From JAWKSY01 sp041402125 (GTDB taxonomy: Bacteria; Planctomycetota; GCA-002687715; DRQF01), in the NCBI GenBank assembly GCA_041402125.1, contig JAWKSY010000008.1, positions 176,221 through 240,220 of the forward strand: a stretch of 64,000 nucleotides of DNA, in the 5' to 3' direction. The translations under genes and the position numbers were made by a program. The first letter of the stretch is position 1. Every line of letters starts with the position of its first letter. Of this stretch, positions 8,042 to 15,722 are shown one piece after another. The notes beneath the pieces are model-generated. The model did no database searches and was not told the DNA's origin. It saw nothing but the letters and a program-made list of their open reading frames with translations.

Positions 8042-9268
8042 ATGACGAGATTCCTCACCTGCGCGCTCGCGCTCGTCCTCTCGGTCGCGACCCTCCGGGC
8101 GCAGGAGACCGAGGCGAAGGCGGCCCCGGCCGATCCGCGCGCGAACGTCCTCCGCGTCGCGACCTGGAACCTCCTCAACCTCTTCGACGAGGTCGACGAC
8201 CCCGACCGGCCGGACGAGGACACCGACCCGAAGTCCTTCGCCGACATGGTCGCGATGGCGCGCTTCCTCGACGAGATCGAGGCCGACGTGGTCGGCGTGC
8301 AGGAGGTCGAGAACCGCCGCATCCTCGAGCGGCTGAACTCCTACCTCGAGCGTCCCTTCGCCTACGTCGAGCTGATCGAGGGCAACGACTTCCGCGGGAT
8401 CGACGTCGGCATCCTCTCCCGCGTCCCGATCGAGCGCGCCGCCAGTCACCGCCAGATGCCGCTCGAGGGCGACCAGCGCTACTCCCGCGACTTCCCCTTC
8501 TTCCGTCTGCGGCCGACCGACCGCGACGCCCTGCAGGTCGGCGTCGTCCACCTGAAGTCGAAGCGCGGCGACAAGAAGACCTCGGACGCCTGGCGTCACG
8601 CCGAGGCGATGGGCGTGGCGACCGTCGTGAAGCGCCAGCTCGAGCTCGAACCGAAGACGCCCTGCCTCGTGATGGGCGACTTCAACGACCGACGCGACTC
8701 CGAGCCCCTCGCGCCGATCTTCGGCGTCCTCGAGGACCTGACCGCGAAGCTCGTTCCCGAGTCCGACCGCTTCAGCTTCGTCCACCGGGGCGAGCCCGAG
8801 CAGATCGACTTCATCCTCACCGCGAACCTCCGGGCGACGCGGGCGCGGATCCTGCACCGCCCCGACAATCCCTCCGATCACCACCCGGTGATCGTCGACT
8901 TCGACCTCGGCGCTCCGATCCGTCGCGTCGCCGTTCCCTCGAACGGCGCGCCGCGTCCGCCGCAGCGTCCGGTGATCGACGCCCGCAACCTCGAGGAGAT
9001 CGGGCGGAACTTCCTGAAGGAGGTGACGATCGAGGGTTCCGTCGCCAAGGTCTTCCGCCCGAAGAGCGGCGGCGTCCTCCTGAACTTCGACGCGGACTTC
9101 CGGAAGGCGATCACCGTCTACGTGCCGCGCGAGTCGATCGAGACCCTCGGCGATCTCGACGCTCTCGTCGGCCAGCGCGTCCGCGTCAGCGGTCCCGTCG
9201 GAAAGCACCGCGACGCGCTGCAGATCCGACTCTCGCGTCCGGAGCAGCTCGAACGCCCGAAGCGCTGA
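8042..9268 (+). CDS. secreted endonuclease/exonuclease/phosphatase-family protein with C-terminal OB-like domain
   Basis: 408 residues. Signal peptide through about residue 20 (ALVLSVATLRAQ). The EEP fold runs from about 37 to 290: RVATWNLLNLFD, ADVVGVQEVEN (metal-binding Glu), the segment around VVHLKSKRG, MGDFNDRRDSEPL (Asp/Asn), EQIDFILTA and the final SDHHPVIVDFDL (catalytic His). These are the hallmark residues of Mg-dependent phosphodiesterases such as DNase I and ExoIII-like enzymes. A C-terminal 80-residue beta-rich module (VTIEGSVAKVFRPKSGG to LVGQRVRVSGPVG) looks like an OB fold, as in other extracellular nucleases. An extracellular nuclease or phosphodiesterase is likely; substrate unknown. 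A good AAGGA ribosome site lies upstream. Confidence 0.86.
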   Translation: MTRFLTCALALVLSVATLRAQETEAKAAPADPRANVLRVATWNLLNLFDEVDDPDRPDEDTDPKSFADMVAMARFLDEIEADVVGVQEVENRRILERLNSYLERPFAYVELIEGNDFRGIDVGILSRVPIERAASHRQMPLEGDQRYSRDFPFFRLRPTDRDALQVGVVHLKSKRGDKKTSDAWRHAEAMGVATVVKRQLELEPKTPCLVMGDFNDRRDSEPLAPIFGVLEDLTAKLVPESDRFSFVHRGEPEQIDFILTANLRATRARILHRPDNPSDHHPVIVDFDLGAPIRRVAVPSNGAPRPPQRPVIDARNLEEIGRNFLKEVTIEGSVAKVFRPKSGGVLLNFDADFRKAITVYVPRESIETLGDLDALVGQRVRVSGPVGKHRDALQIRLSRPEQLERPKR

Positions 9269-9319
9269 GCCCCCTCTCCCGGTTGACGGGGGCGGCGCGG
9301 GGCGCCACCCTCGTCCCTC

Positions 9320-9860
9320 GTGAAGGACACCCGCGATTCCGACCTCGTCGCGCGCGTCGCCACCGGTGACGAGGGCGCCTTCGACGAGCTGTACCGCCGG
9401 CACCACCGCTGGGTGCACGGTCTCGCCCGCCGTCTGGGCGGCGACGGCGAGTGCGCGGACGACGTCCTGCAGGAGACCTTCGGCTGGCTCGCGATGCGGG
9501 CGCCCGCGCTGGACCTCCGCGTCCCGATGCGCTCCCTCCTCGATCCCGTCGTGCGCCACGGCGTCCTGACCTGGAAGCGGCGGAATCGTCGCGAGGGCGC
9601 GCTCGAGGCCCCGGAGGACCGGCCCGGCGATCTCTCGGAGCCGGCCGACGATCTCGCCGACCTCGCCGAGATCCTGCGCTCGCTGGGGGAGGAGCACCGC
9701 GAGGTCGTCCTCCTCCGGCACCTCGACGGCCTCGAGCTGTCCGAGATCGCGGCCGCGCTCGGCGTCCCGCTCGGACGGTCAAGTCCGGCTCCACCACGCG
9801 CTCGCCCGGATCCGGGAGCACCTGCGCGCCCGCCGTTACTTCGAGGGGCCGGGGACCTGA
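9320..9860 (+). CDS. ECF-type RNA polymerase sigma factor (two apparent 1-base deletions near 3' end)
   Basis: GTG start. Region 2 is visible as DLVARVATGDEGAFDELYRR with ADDVLQETFGWLA, and region 4 as LGEEHREVVLLRHLDGLE followed by LSEIAAALGVPLG. The frame then fails. Restoring one base near 9774 and one near 9786 gives GTVKSRLHHALARIREHL and a stop at 9858-9860, exactly the expected sigma-70 region 4 helix-turn-helix end. As deposited, the frame runs on to 9898 with nonsense. The two breaks lie within 15 bases. The gene probably makes a complete sigma factor of about 180 residues that directs transcription of the downstream exported-protein genes. Confidence 0.88.
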
Positions 9861-9941
9861 ATCCGCCCCCTTCCGGAAGAAATGCCCGGCTTTCCTGAAC
9901 CCCGGGGCCTACCGGCGCCTCACCCCCACGGAGACCGAACC

Positions 9942-10406
9942 GTGACCGATCCTCGCGACGACCTCGACGACCTGCCCGACGCCCTGCGGCGCGATCTCGC
10001 CCGCCTCGGCGCGGCGGCCCCGCCGCCCGGTGAGGAGATCGGTCGCGCGATCCGGCTCCGGGGCGCCCTGGTGCTCCGGGAGCGCCGCCGGCGACGCTTC
10101 GTCCGCCGCGTCGGAGGCTTCGCGGCGGCGGGGATCCTCGGGATCGTCTTCGCGACGGCCTTCCTCACCTCCGGGCGCGAGACCCGGCTCGGCGAGCGCG
10201 CCGCGTCCGACGCGCGTCGCGCCGACCTCCGGCCCGGCGACCTCGACGGCAACGGCCGGGTCGACGTTCGCGATGCCCGACGCCTCGCCCTCGCCCTGCG
10301 CGACGGCGGAGCGTCCGGACTCGCCGACGCGAACGAGGACGGCCGGGTCGACGGTGACGATCTCGAGTGGATCCTGGCGCGTTCCGTCTCGCTGGAGGGC
10401 CGTTGA
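9942..10406 (+). CDS. single-pass membrane protein with C-terminal dockerin-like repeats; putative anti-sigma partner
   Basis: I choose GTG 9942 (VTDPRDDLDDL), with GGAG about 8 bases upstream, over an earlier ATG inside the sigma gene's 3' flank; 154 residues. A cytoplasmic acidic/basic N-terminus (1-55) precedes one TM helix (VGGFAAAGILGIVFATAF, about 58-78). The exported tail carries two EF-hand/dockerin type I repeats, DLDGNGRVDVRDARRLALAL and DANEDGRVDGDDLEWIL, with Asp/Asn at the calcium-binding positions. The position directly after an ECF sigma gene suggests an anti-sigma or sensor role, but no zinc anti-sigma motif (HxxxCxxC) is present. Dockerins bind cohesins, and the next gene looks cohesin-like. 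Function is inferred. Confidence 0.72.
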   Translation: MTDPRDDLDDLPDALRRDLARLGAAAPPPGEEIGRAIRLRGALVLRERRRRRFVRRVGGFAAAGILGIVFATAFLTSGRETRLGERAASDARRADLRPGDLDGNGRVDVRDARRLALALRDGGASGLADANEDGRVDGDDLEWILARSVSLEGR

Positions 10407-10407
10407 G

Positions 10408-10875
10408 ATGACCACCCGCATGTGCTGCCCGGCCGCCTTCTTGTTTCTCGTCCTGCTGCTCCTGCGGGAGGGCGGCGAGGGCCCGCGGCCGATCGCCGGC
10501 GGCGCGGCGCACCCGACCGTCGAGACGGAGTTCGCGGTCTTCGACCTCTGGGTCGACGGCGTCCCGAGCGGGCTCGGCGCCTGGCAGATCGAGGTCCGCG
10601 ACGAGGCCGGCGCGGCGAAGCTGGTCGGCGTCGAGGGCGGCGACCACGCCGCCTACCCCGAACCGCCCCGCTTCGATCCCGCGGCCCTCCAGGGCGGCCG
10701 CGTCGTCCTCGCCGCCTTCAGCACCGCCGGCGAGCTGCCGCGGGGCGAGGTGCGCGTCGCGTCTCTGCACTACCTGATCGAGGGCGAGCCCGATCTCGCG
10801 GTCACCCTCGAAGCCGCCGTCGATGCCGACGGCCTCGACCTCGACGTTCCCGTCCGCCTGACGAGGAGAAACTGA
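10408..10875 (+). CDS. exported cohesin-like domain protein
   Basis: 155 residues beginning one base after the previous stop. N-terminal signal segment (PAAFLFLVLLLLREGG), then one beta-sandwich-like domain. The pattern FAVFDLWVDGVPSGLGAWQI, then FDPAALQGGRVVLAAFST, then RGEVRVASLHYLIEG resembles cohesin or cohesin-like domains of secreted proteins (strand, LGAW/Y, 'PP.xD', GR..LA.F, 'VATL'). The gene lies between the dockerin-repeat membrane protein and the VIT-vWA lipoprotein in an apparent operon. An extracellular ligand or scaffold for the dockerin is a reasonable guess. The fold call rests on pattern only and is moderate. Confidence 0.62.
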   Translation: MTTRMCCPAAFLFLVLLLLREGGEGPRPIAGGAAHPTVETEFAVFDLWVDGVPSGLGAWQIEVRDEAGAAKLVGVEGGDHAAYPEPPRFDPAALQGGRVVLAAFSTAGELPRGEVRVASLHYLIEGEPDLAVTLEAAVDADGLDLDVPVRLTRRN

Positions 10876-10876
10876 G

Positions 10877-13003
10877 ATGTCCGCTTCCCGCTCCTTCCCG
10901 TCGCCGATCGTCGCCGTCCTGCTCCTCGGCGCCTCGCTTCTCGTCGCCGCCTGCGGGTCCGGCTCGCCCGGCGCCGAGTCCGCCACCGCCGACGCCCGCC
11001 ACGGGCTCACGATCGGTTCGGAGCTCCGGCGCGGCTACCTCGACGACGCGCAGGGCGCCTACGCCGCGGCGCCCTCGGAGCGCGCGGACGAGGATGTCCT
11101 CGCGCGCCTCTCCCCGGGCGAGGAACTCTGGGTGATCGACCGGGCCGGGCTCGCGGCGGCGGCGCCCGGCGACGAGATCGAACCGGGCTGCGGCCGCTGC
11201 TTCGGTCGCCGCGACGTCGGCGAGACCGTCCCGCTGCCGCTCGAGAAGACGAAGGTGCGCGCCGATGTCGCCGGCCACGTCGCCACCGTCGACGTGACCC
11301 AGGTCTTCCACAATCCCTTCGACACGAAGATCGAGGCGATCTACGTGTTCCCGCTGCCGCACGACGCGGCGGTGAGCGAGTTCGTGATGACGATCGGCGA
11401 GCGGCGCATCCGCGGCGTGGTCCGGCGTCGCGAGGAGGCGGAGCGGATCTACGAGGCCGCGCGTTCCATGGGCTACGTCGCGGCCCTCCTGAGTCAGGAG
11501 CGTCCCAACGTCTTCACGCAGAGCGTCGCCAACATCGAGCCCGGCCGCCGGCTCGAGATCGAGATGCGCTACTTCAACGCGCTCCCCTGGCGGGACGGCG
11601 GCTTCGAGTTCGACTTCCCGCTCGTCGTCGGCCCGCGCTTCAACCCGCCGGGCTGGTCGGACCGCATCGAGGCCCACCCGCAGGGCACGCGCGCGACGGC
11701 CGCGACCTCCGTGCCCTACCTCGCGCCCGGGCAGGACGGCGGCCATCGCGTCGAGATCGAGGTCGAGGTCGACGCCGGGATCCCGATCCGCGCGCTCGCG
11801 AGCGCGAGCCACGCGGTCGAGGTCGAACGGCTCTCGGACTCGCGGCGCCGCGTCCGCCTCGCCGCGAACGACCGCGTCCCCGACCGCGACTTCCGCCTCC
11901 GCTGGGAGCTCGCCGGAGATCGCCCCGAGGCCGGCCTCGTCCTCCACGAGAGCGAGGGCGGCACCTTCTTCAGCTTCCTCCTCGTCCCACCGCGCGAGCT
12001 CGAGACGATCCGCCGCGCGCCGACGGAGTTCGTCTTCGTCCTCGACTGCTCCGGATCGATGAAGGGCGCGCCGCTCGCGAAGGCGAAGGCCGCCGCGCGC
12101 CGGGCGCTGCGGGCCTGCGACCCGCGCGACAGCTTCCAGATCATCCGCTTCTCGAGCGAGGCCTCGCAGCTCGGCTCCCGGCCCCTGCCCGCCACCTCCG
12201 AGAACCTGCGACGCGGTCTGCGCTACCTCGACGAGCTCGAGGGCACGGGCGGCACGATGATGGTGGAGGGCATCAAGGCCGCCCTCGACTTCCCGCGGGA
12301 TCCCTCGCGTCAGCGGGTGGTGACCTTCATGACCGACGGGTTCATCGGCAACGAGGTCGAGATCTTCGGCGCGATCGCGGATCGCGTCGGCGACGCGCGG
12401 GTCTTCTCCTTCGGCATCGGCAACTCGGTCAACCGCCATCTCATCGAGGGGATGGCGCGGCTGGGCCGGGGCGCCGTGGCCTACGTCGGGCTCGACGACG
12501 ACGGCACCGCGGCGGTCGACGCCTTCTACGAGCGGGTCCGTCGCCCCGCGCTCACCGACATCCGGCTCGACTGGGGCGGCGCCCGCGTCGAGGATCTCCA
12601 TCCCCGCACCGTTCCGGACCTCTTCCACGGTCGTCCGGTCATGCTGGTCGGACGACTCCGCGGGACGCCTCCGTCCACGGTCGTCGTGCACGGCCGCGCC
12701 GGGGGAGAGGAGGTCTCGACCTCGATCGCCCTCACCCCCGACGCCGAGCGTCGTCACTCCGGCATCGCGAGCATCTGGGCCCGCCACCGGATCGCGGATC
12801 TCGAGTACGCCGCCGCCGCGCGAGGCGAGAACCGCGCGGCCGAGGTCGAGGCGATCGCGCTCGAGTTCGGCATCGTCTCGAGCCGCACCTCCTTCCTGGC
12901 CGTCGACGCCTCGGCGCGCACGGAAGGTCGCATGGGCGTGCAGGTTCCGGTGGGCGTTCCGGTCCCCGACGGCGTCCGCTACGAGACGAGCGTCCCGCGC
13001 TGA
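10877..13003 (+). CDS. lipoprotein with VIT and von Willebrand factor A domains
   Basis: 708 residues starting one base after the preceding stop. A lipobox (SLLVAACGSG, Cys near residue 32) predicts an outer-envelope lipoprotein. The VIT domain spans roughly 115-240 (VDVTQVFHNPFDTKIEAIYV, FPLPHDAAVSEF, RRREEAERIYEAA). The vWA domain spans about 383-555 and has an intact MIDAS start, FVFVLDCSGSM (DxSxS), then TGGTMMVEGI and a TFMTDG segment. The C-terminus has the usual VIT-vWA tail (IASIWARHRIADLE, ALEFGIVSSRTSFLAVD). Such proteins, related to inter-alpha-trypsin inhibitor heavy chains, mediate metal-dependent protein contacts at the surface. Operonic with the dockerin and cohesin-like genes. 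Confidence 0.92.
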   Translation: MSASRSFPSPIVAVLLLGASLLVAACGSGSPGAESATADARHGLTIGSELRRGYLDDAQGAYAAAPSERADEDVLARLSPGEELWVIDRAGLAAAAPGDEIEPGCGRCFGRRDVGETVPLPLEKTKVRADVAGHVATVDVTQVFHNPFDTKIEAIYVFPLPHDAAVSEFVMTIGERRIRGVVRRREEAERIYEAARSMGYVAALLSQERPNVFTQSVANIEPGRRLEIEMRYFNALPWRDGGFEFDFPLVVGPRFNPPGWSDRIEAHPQGTRATAATSVPYLAPGQDGGHRVEIEVEVDAGIPIRALASASHAVEVERLSDSRRRVRLAANDRVPDRDFRLRWELAGDRPEAGLVLHESEGGTFFSFLLVPPRELETIRRAPTEFVFVLDCSGSMKGAPLAKAKAAARRALRACDPRDSFQIIRFSSEASQLGSRPLPATSENLRRGLRYLDELEGTGGTMMVEGIKAALDFPRDPSRQRVVTFMTDGFIGNEVEIFGAIADRVGDARVFSFGIGNSVNRHLIEGMARLGRGAVAYVGLDDDGTAAVDAFYERVRRPALTDIRLDWGGARVEDLHPRTVPDLFHGRPVMLVGRLRGTPPSTVVVHGRAGGEEVSTSIALTPDAERRHSGIASIWARHRIADLEYAAAARGENRAAEVEAIALEFGIVSSRTSFLAVDASARTEGRMGVQVPVGVPVPDGVRYETSVPR

Positions 13004-13189
13004 TCGGTCCGGGCGCTCCGGGAGGTGTGAGGGAGGCGCTCCGGAGTGCGAGGCGACCTCCCGGAGGAACTCCCGCCGTCGATGGGAATTTTCCCGGCGA
13101 AAAGCCCTCGCCGGGCGACGGAGGTGGGGGACCTTCGCGGCTCGGCGTCGGGCGCGGTCCTCCCTTCCCGATCCCGGAAATCCCCGTAC

Positions 13190-14449
13190 GTGAAGAACCT
13201 CCCCTCCGTCCTCACCCGTCTCGCGGTGCTCGTCGCGCTCGTCGGGCCGGCCGCGGCCCAGACCGTGACCTACAACGACTTCTCCAACCCCGCGGGCATG
13301 AGCCTCAACGGGATGGCGACCCTCTCCGGAAACGACCTGCGCGTCGCCCCCTCCGGGCTCATGAACACCGGCTCGGCCTTCTACAGCTCGCCGCTGCAGG
13401 TCGCGAACGGCTTCGACACCACCTTCACCTGCCGCTTCACCGTGACCTCCGGCTCGGGCGGCTCGGGCATGGCCTTCGTGATCCACAACGACCCCGCCGC
13501 GACGACGGCCCTCGGTGCTCCCGCCCACGCCCTGGGCTACGGCGTGACCACCGGCACGCCCCCGGCGATCACGAACTCGCTCGTCGTCGAGATGGACCTC
13601 TTCCAGGACACCAACAAGAACGACCCGAGCGGGAGCCACCTGAGCATCCACACCGGCGGCCTGGGCGCGAACGACCAGCACGAGAACTTCTCGCTCGGCG
13701 CCTACTCGACGCCGACCGACATGAGTTCGGGCGCGCTCGTGCACACCATCCGCGTGCGCTACGTCCCCGGCACGCTCGAGGTCTACTACGACAACTCCGC
13801 GAGCCCGGTGATCAGCATCCCCTACACCTTCGCCGCTGGCGGCACCTACACGATCGGCGGCAACGACGGCGGCCTCGCCCTCATCGGCGGTGATTCGGCC
13901 TACGTCGGCTTCACCGCGGCGATGCCGAACACCACGGCCCAGCTCGAGCACCACGACGTCCTCTCCTGGAACTTCGCCTCGACGGTGCCGCCGATCTTCC
14001 CCGGCAACGGCGCCGACGCGGCCATCGAGCTGTCCCTGAACGGCGCGCTGAGCGCGGGCGCGGCCGGCCAGCACGTCGTCCAGTCCACGGACCTGATGAG
14101 CTTCCGGATGTTCTCGCCCGCCGGTTCGCTCGACGGCCAGCCCTTCGCGCTGGTCGCGACCGCCTACGGCACGGGCATGCCGCCGGCCGGCCTCTCGCTG
14201 CTCCCCGGCGATCCGGCCAACGTGTGGATCGACCCGACGAACGCCTTCATCCTCCTGGACGGGCTCTCGCCGACGACTCCCTTCATCCCGACCCTCGTCC
14301 CCGGCGGCTTCAACTGGGGGCCCTTCCCGGTTCCGGCCGGTCTCTCGGGGCTGGGGGTCTCGATCTCGGCCCAGCTCTTCGCCCTCGCGCCGGGCCTCAA
14401 CCCGGTGAACATCGGCGTCTCCGACGGCCTCGATCTCCAGTTCCCCTGA
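13190..14449 (+). CDS. secreted L-type (legume-like) lectin domain protein
   Basis: GTG 13190 (VKNLPSVLTRLAV) directly precedes a signal peptide ending GPAAAQ; the in-frame upstream ATG adds about 48 residues of low-quality sequence. About 419 residues. The lectin domain (about 25-260) shows FDTTFTCRFTV, GSGMAFVIHNDP, HALGYG, SLVVEMDLFQDTNKND (the Asp/Asn metal-site strand) and HTIRVRYVPGTLEVYYDN. A second beta-rich C-terminal domain (about 275-419) has no family I recognise but resembles C-terminal modules of other exported proteins of this kind of bacterium. Binding of glycans is likely; no catalytic domain is visible. It follows the VIT-vWA gene by 186 bases, and two hairpins lie downstream. 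Confidence 0.85.
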   Translation: MKNLPSVLTRLAVLVALVGPAAAQTVTYNDFSNPAGMSLNGMATLSGNDLRVAPSGLMNTGSAFYSSPLQVANGFDTTFTCRFTVTSGSGGSGMAFVIHNDPAATTALGAPAHALGYGVTTGTPPAITNSLVVEMDLFQDTNKNDPSGSHLSIHTGGLGANDQHENFSLGAYSTPTDMSSGALVHTIRVRYVPGTLEVYYDNSASPVISIPYTFAAGGTYTIGGNDGGLALIGGDSAYVGFTAAMPNTTAQLEHHDVLSWNFASTVPPIFPGNGADAAIELSLNGALSAGAAGQHVVQSTDLMSFRMFSPAGSLDGQPFALVATAYGTGMPPAGLSLLPGDPANVWIDPTNAFILLDGLSPTTPFIPTLVPGGFNWGPFPVPAGLSGLGVSISAQLFALAPGLNPVNIGVSDGLDLQFP

Positions 14450-14481
14450 TCGCGGCCGACTTCGACCCGGCATGACCTCGC

Positions 14482-14516
14482 GACGGGGCCGCGTCCGATC
14501 CGGACGCGGCCCCGTC
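14482..14516 (+). terminator. 16-bp perfect GC-rich hairpin after the lectin gene
   Basis: Stem GACGGGGCCGCGTCCG at 14482-14497 pairs perfectly with 14501-14516 around a three-base loop (ATC). It begins 33 bases after the lectin stop. Only TCTCGT follows, so there is no true T-tract. It probably stops the sigma-lectin transcription unit. Confidence 0.75.
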
Positions 14517-14558
14517 TCGTCCGGTCGGGTTCGGGGGCGAAGCGGGGGGCAAAAGAAA

Positions 14559-14588
14559 GAAGGCGAACGCGTGGGAACGTTCGCCTTC
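14559..14588 (-). terminator. intrinsic terminator oriented to the minus strand
   Basis: An 11-bp stem, GAAGGCGAACG (14559-14569) with CGTTCGCCTTC (14578-14588), and an 8-base loop. On the minus strand the hairpin is followed by TTTCTTTT, a T-rich tract, while the plus-strand side has only CTTCTCG. No minus-strand gene ends here, so the upstream transcript is unidentified. Confidence 0.55.
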
Positions 14589-14831
14589 TCGTCGGCGCGC
14601 TGCGGCGCGTCAGCTCAATCGTGTTTGCATCATGCCTGATGAGGGGCCCGAAGCGAGGAGCATTCACTTCGGTCGGTCGCGAGGCCCGCGTCCCTCGCGA
14701 CAAGTGCGGTCGGGGACCGGAGCTGCGGCCGCGCTTCGGCTTTCCCCGCGCCGGGTGAGCACCCACCGCTTGCGCGCCGACGACCCGGTCTCATGATGGA
14801 CGGGACGGAGAAGCGGGAGGGAGAGAGCGGG

Positions 14832-15722
14832 ATGAAGGTGCTCGTCACCGGTGCGTCGGGGTTCATCGGGGCGCCGCTGTGCCGCCGGCTCGAGGCGGAG
14901 GGGGCCCAAGTGACCCGGCTCGTGCGCGGTCGCCCCGGCGCCGACGCCGTGAGCTGGGATCCGGCGCGGGGGAAGATCGACGCCGACCGGCTCGCCGGAT
15001 TCGACGCCGTCGTCCACCTCGCCGGCGAGCCCGTCGCCCAGCGCTGGAGCGAGGCCGCGATGGAGCGGATCCGGGCGAGTCGCGTCGAGGGCACGAAGCT
15101 CCTGGCGGAGGCTCTCGCCGCGAGCGGAGCCCCGCCGGCCGTCTTCGTCGCCGCCTCCGGGATCGGCATCTACGGCGACACGGGCGAGGCCTGGGTCGAC
15201 GAGGACTCGCCGCCGGGAGACGACTTCCTGGCCCGCGTCGCGGTCGAGTGGGAGGGCGCGGCCGCGCCGCTCGCCGCGGCGGGCGCCCGCACCGTCTTCC
15301 TGCGCACCGGCATGGTCCTCGGCCGCGGCGGCGGCGCGCTCGGGAAGATGCTGACCCCCTTCCGCCTCGGGCTCGGCGGCCGTCTCGGCGACGGGCGCCA
15401 GTGGGTCTCCTGGATCGGGCTCGACGATCTCCTCGGGGCCTACCTCGCCGCCCTGCGCGACGATCGCTACTCCGGCCCGATCAACGCGGTGACGCCGCAC
15501 CCCGTCACGAACCGGGATCTCACGCGGGCGCTCGGGCGCGCGCTGCGCCGACCGGCCATCCTGCCGGTGCCCGCCTTCGCGCTGCGCGCGCTCTTCGGAC
15601 CGATGGCGGACGGCATCCTCCTCGCCGGACAGCGCGTCCGGCCGACCCGCCTCGAGGCCCTGCGCTTTCCCTTCGCGCAGCCGACGATCCACCGCGCCCT
15701 GACCGAGATCCTCGCGACGTGA
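14832..15722 (+). CDS. SDR-family NAD-dependent epimerase, TIGR01777/YfcH type
   Basis: 296 residues from ATG 14832 (MKVLVTGASGFIG), preceded by a strong purine-rich ribosome site; an ATG at 14793 would add 13 unconserved residues. The Rossmann glycine motif TGASGFIGAPL is at residues 6-16. The family-typical segments DAVVHLAGEPVAQRW, SRVEGTKLL, ASGIGIYGD, RTGMVLGRGGGALGKM, and QWVSWIGLDDLL are all present, as is the C-terminal DUF1731-like end (RPTRLEALRFPF). The substrate of this family is not established. Its stop overlaps the GTG start of truD, so the two are co-translated. Confidence 0.92.
   Translation: MKVLVTGASGFIGAPLCRRLEAEGAQVTRLVRGRPGADAVSWDPARGKIDADRLAGFDAVVHLAGEPVAQRWSEAAMERIRASRVEGTKLLAEALAASGAPPAVFVAASGIGIYGDTGEAWVDEDSPPGDDFLARVAVEWEGAAAPLAAAGARTVFLRTGMVLGRGGGALGKMLTPFRLGLGGRLGDGRQWVSWIGLDDLLGAYLAALRDDRYSGPINAVTPHPVTNRDLTRALGRALRRPAILPVPAFALRALFGPMADGILLAGQRVRPTRLEALRFPFAQPTIHRALTEILAT

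Larger units (their letters stand above)
14450..14831. other. intergenic region with two hairpins and unexplained conserved-looking middle
   Basis: 382 bases between the lectin stop and the SDR gene. The first 140 bases hold two terminators annotated separately. From about 14600 to 14790 there is no plausible protein gene on either strand. GAGGGAGAGAGCGGG at the right end is the ribosome site of the next gene. Confidence 0.6.

Noticed and set aside
9861..9898. In-frame C-terminal tail of the sigma factor as deposited
   Set aside because: Pro/Arg/Ala nonsense after two apparent deletions; the corrected frame stops at 9860.
14600..14790. tmRNA, SRP RNA or tRNA on the minus strand
   Set aside because: No tRNA-like acceptor, no GGTTCGANTCC and no SRP GNAR-type loop could be found.
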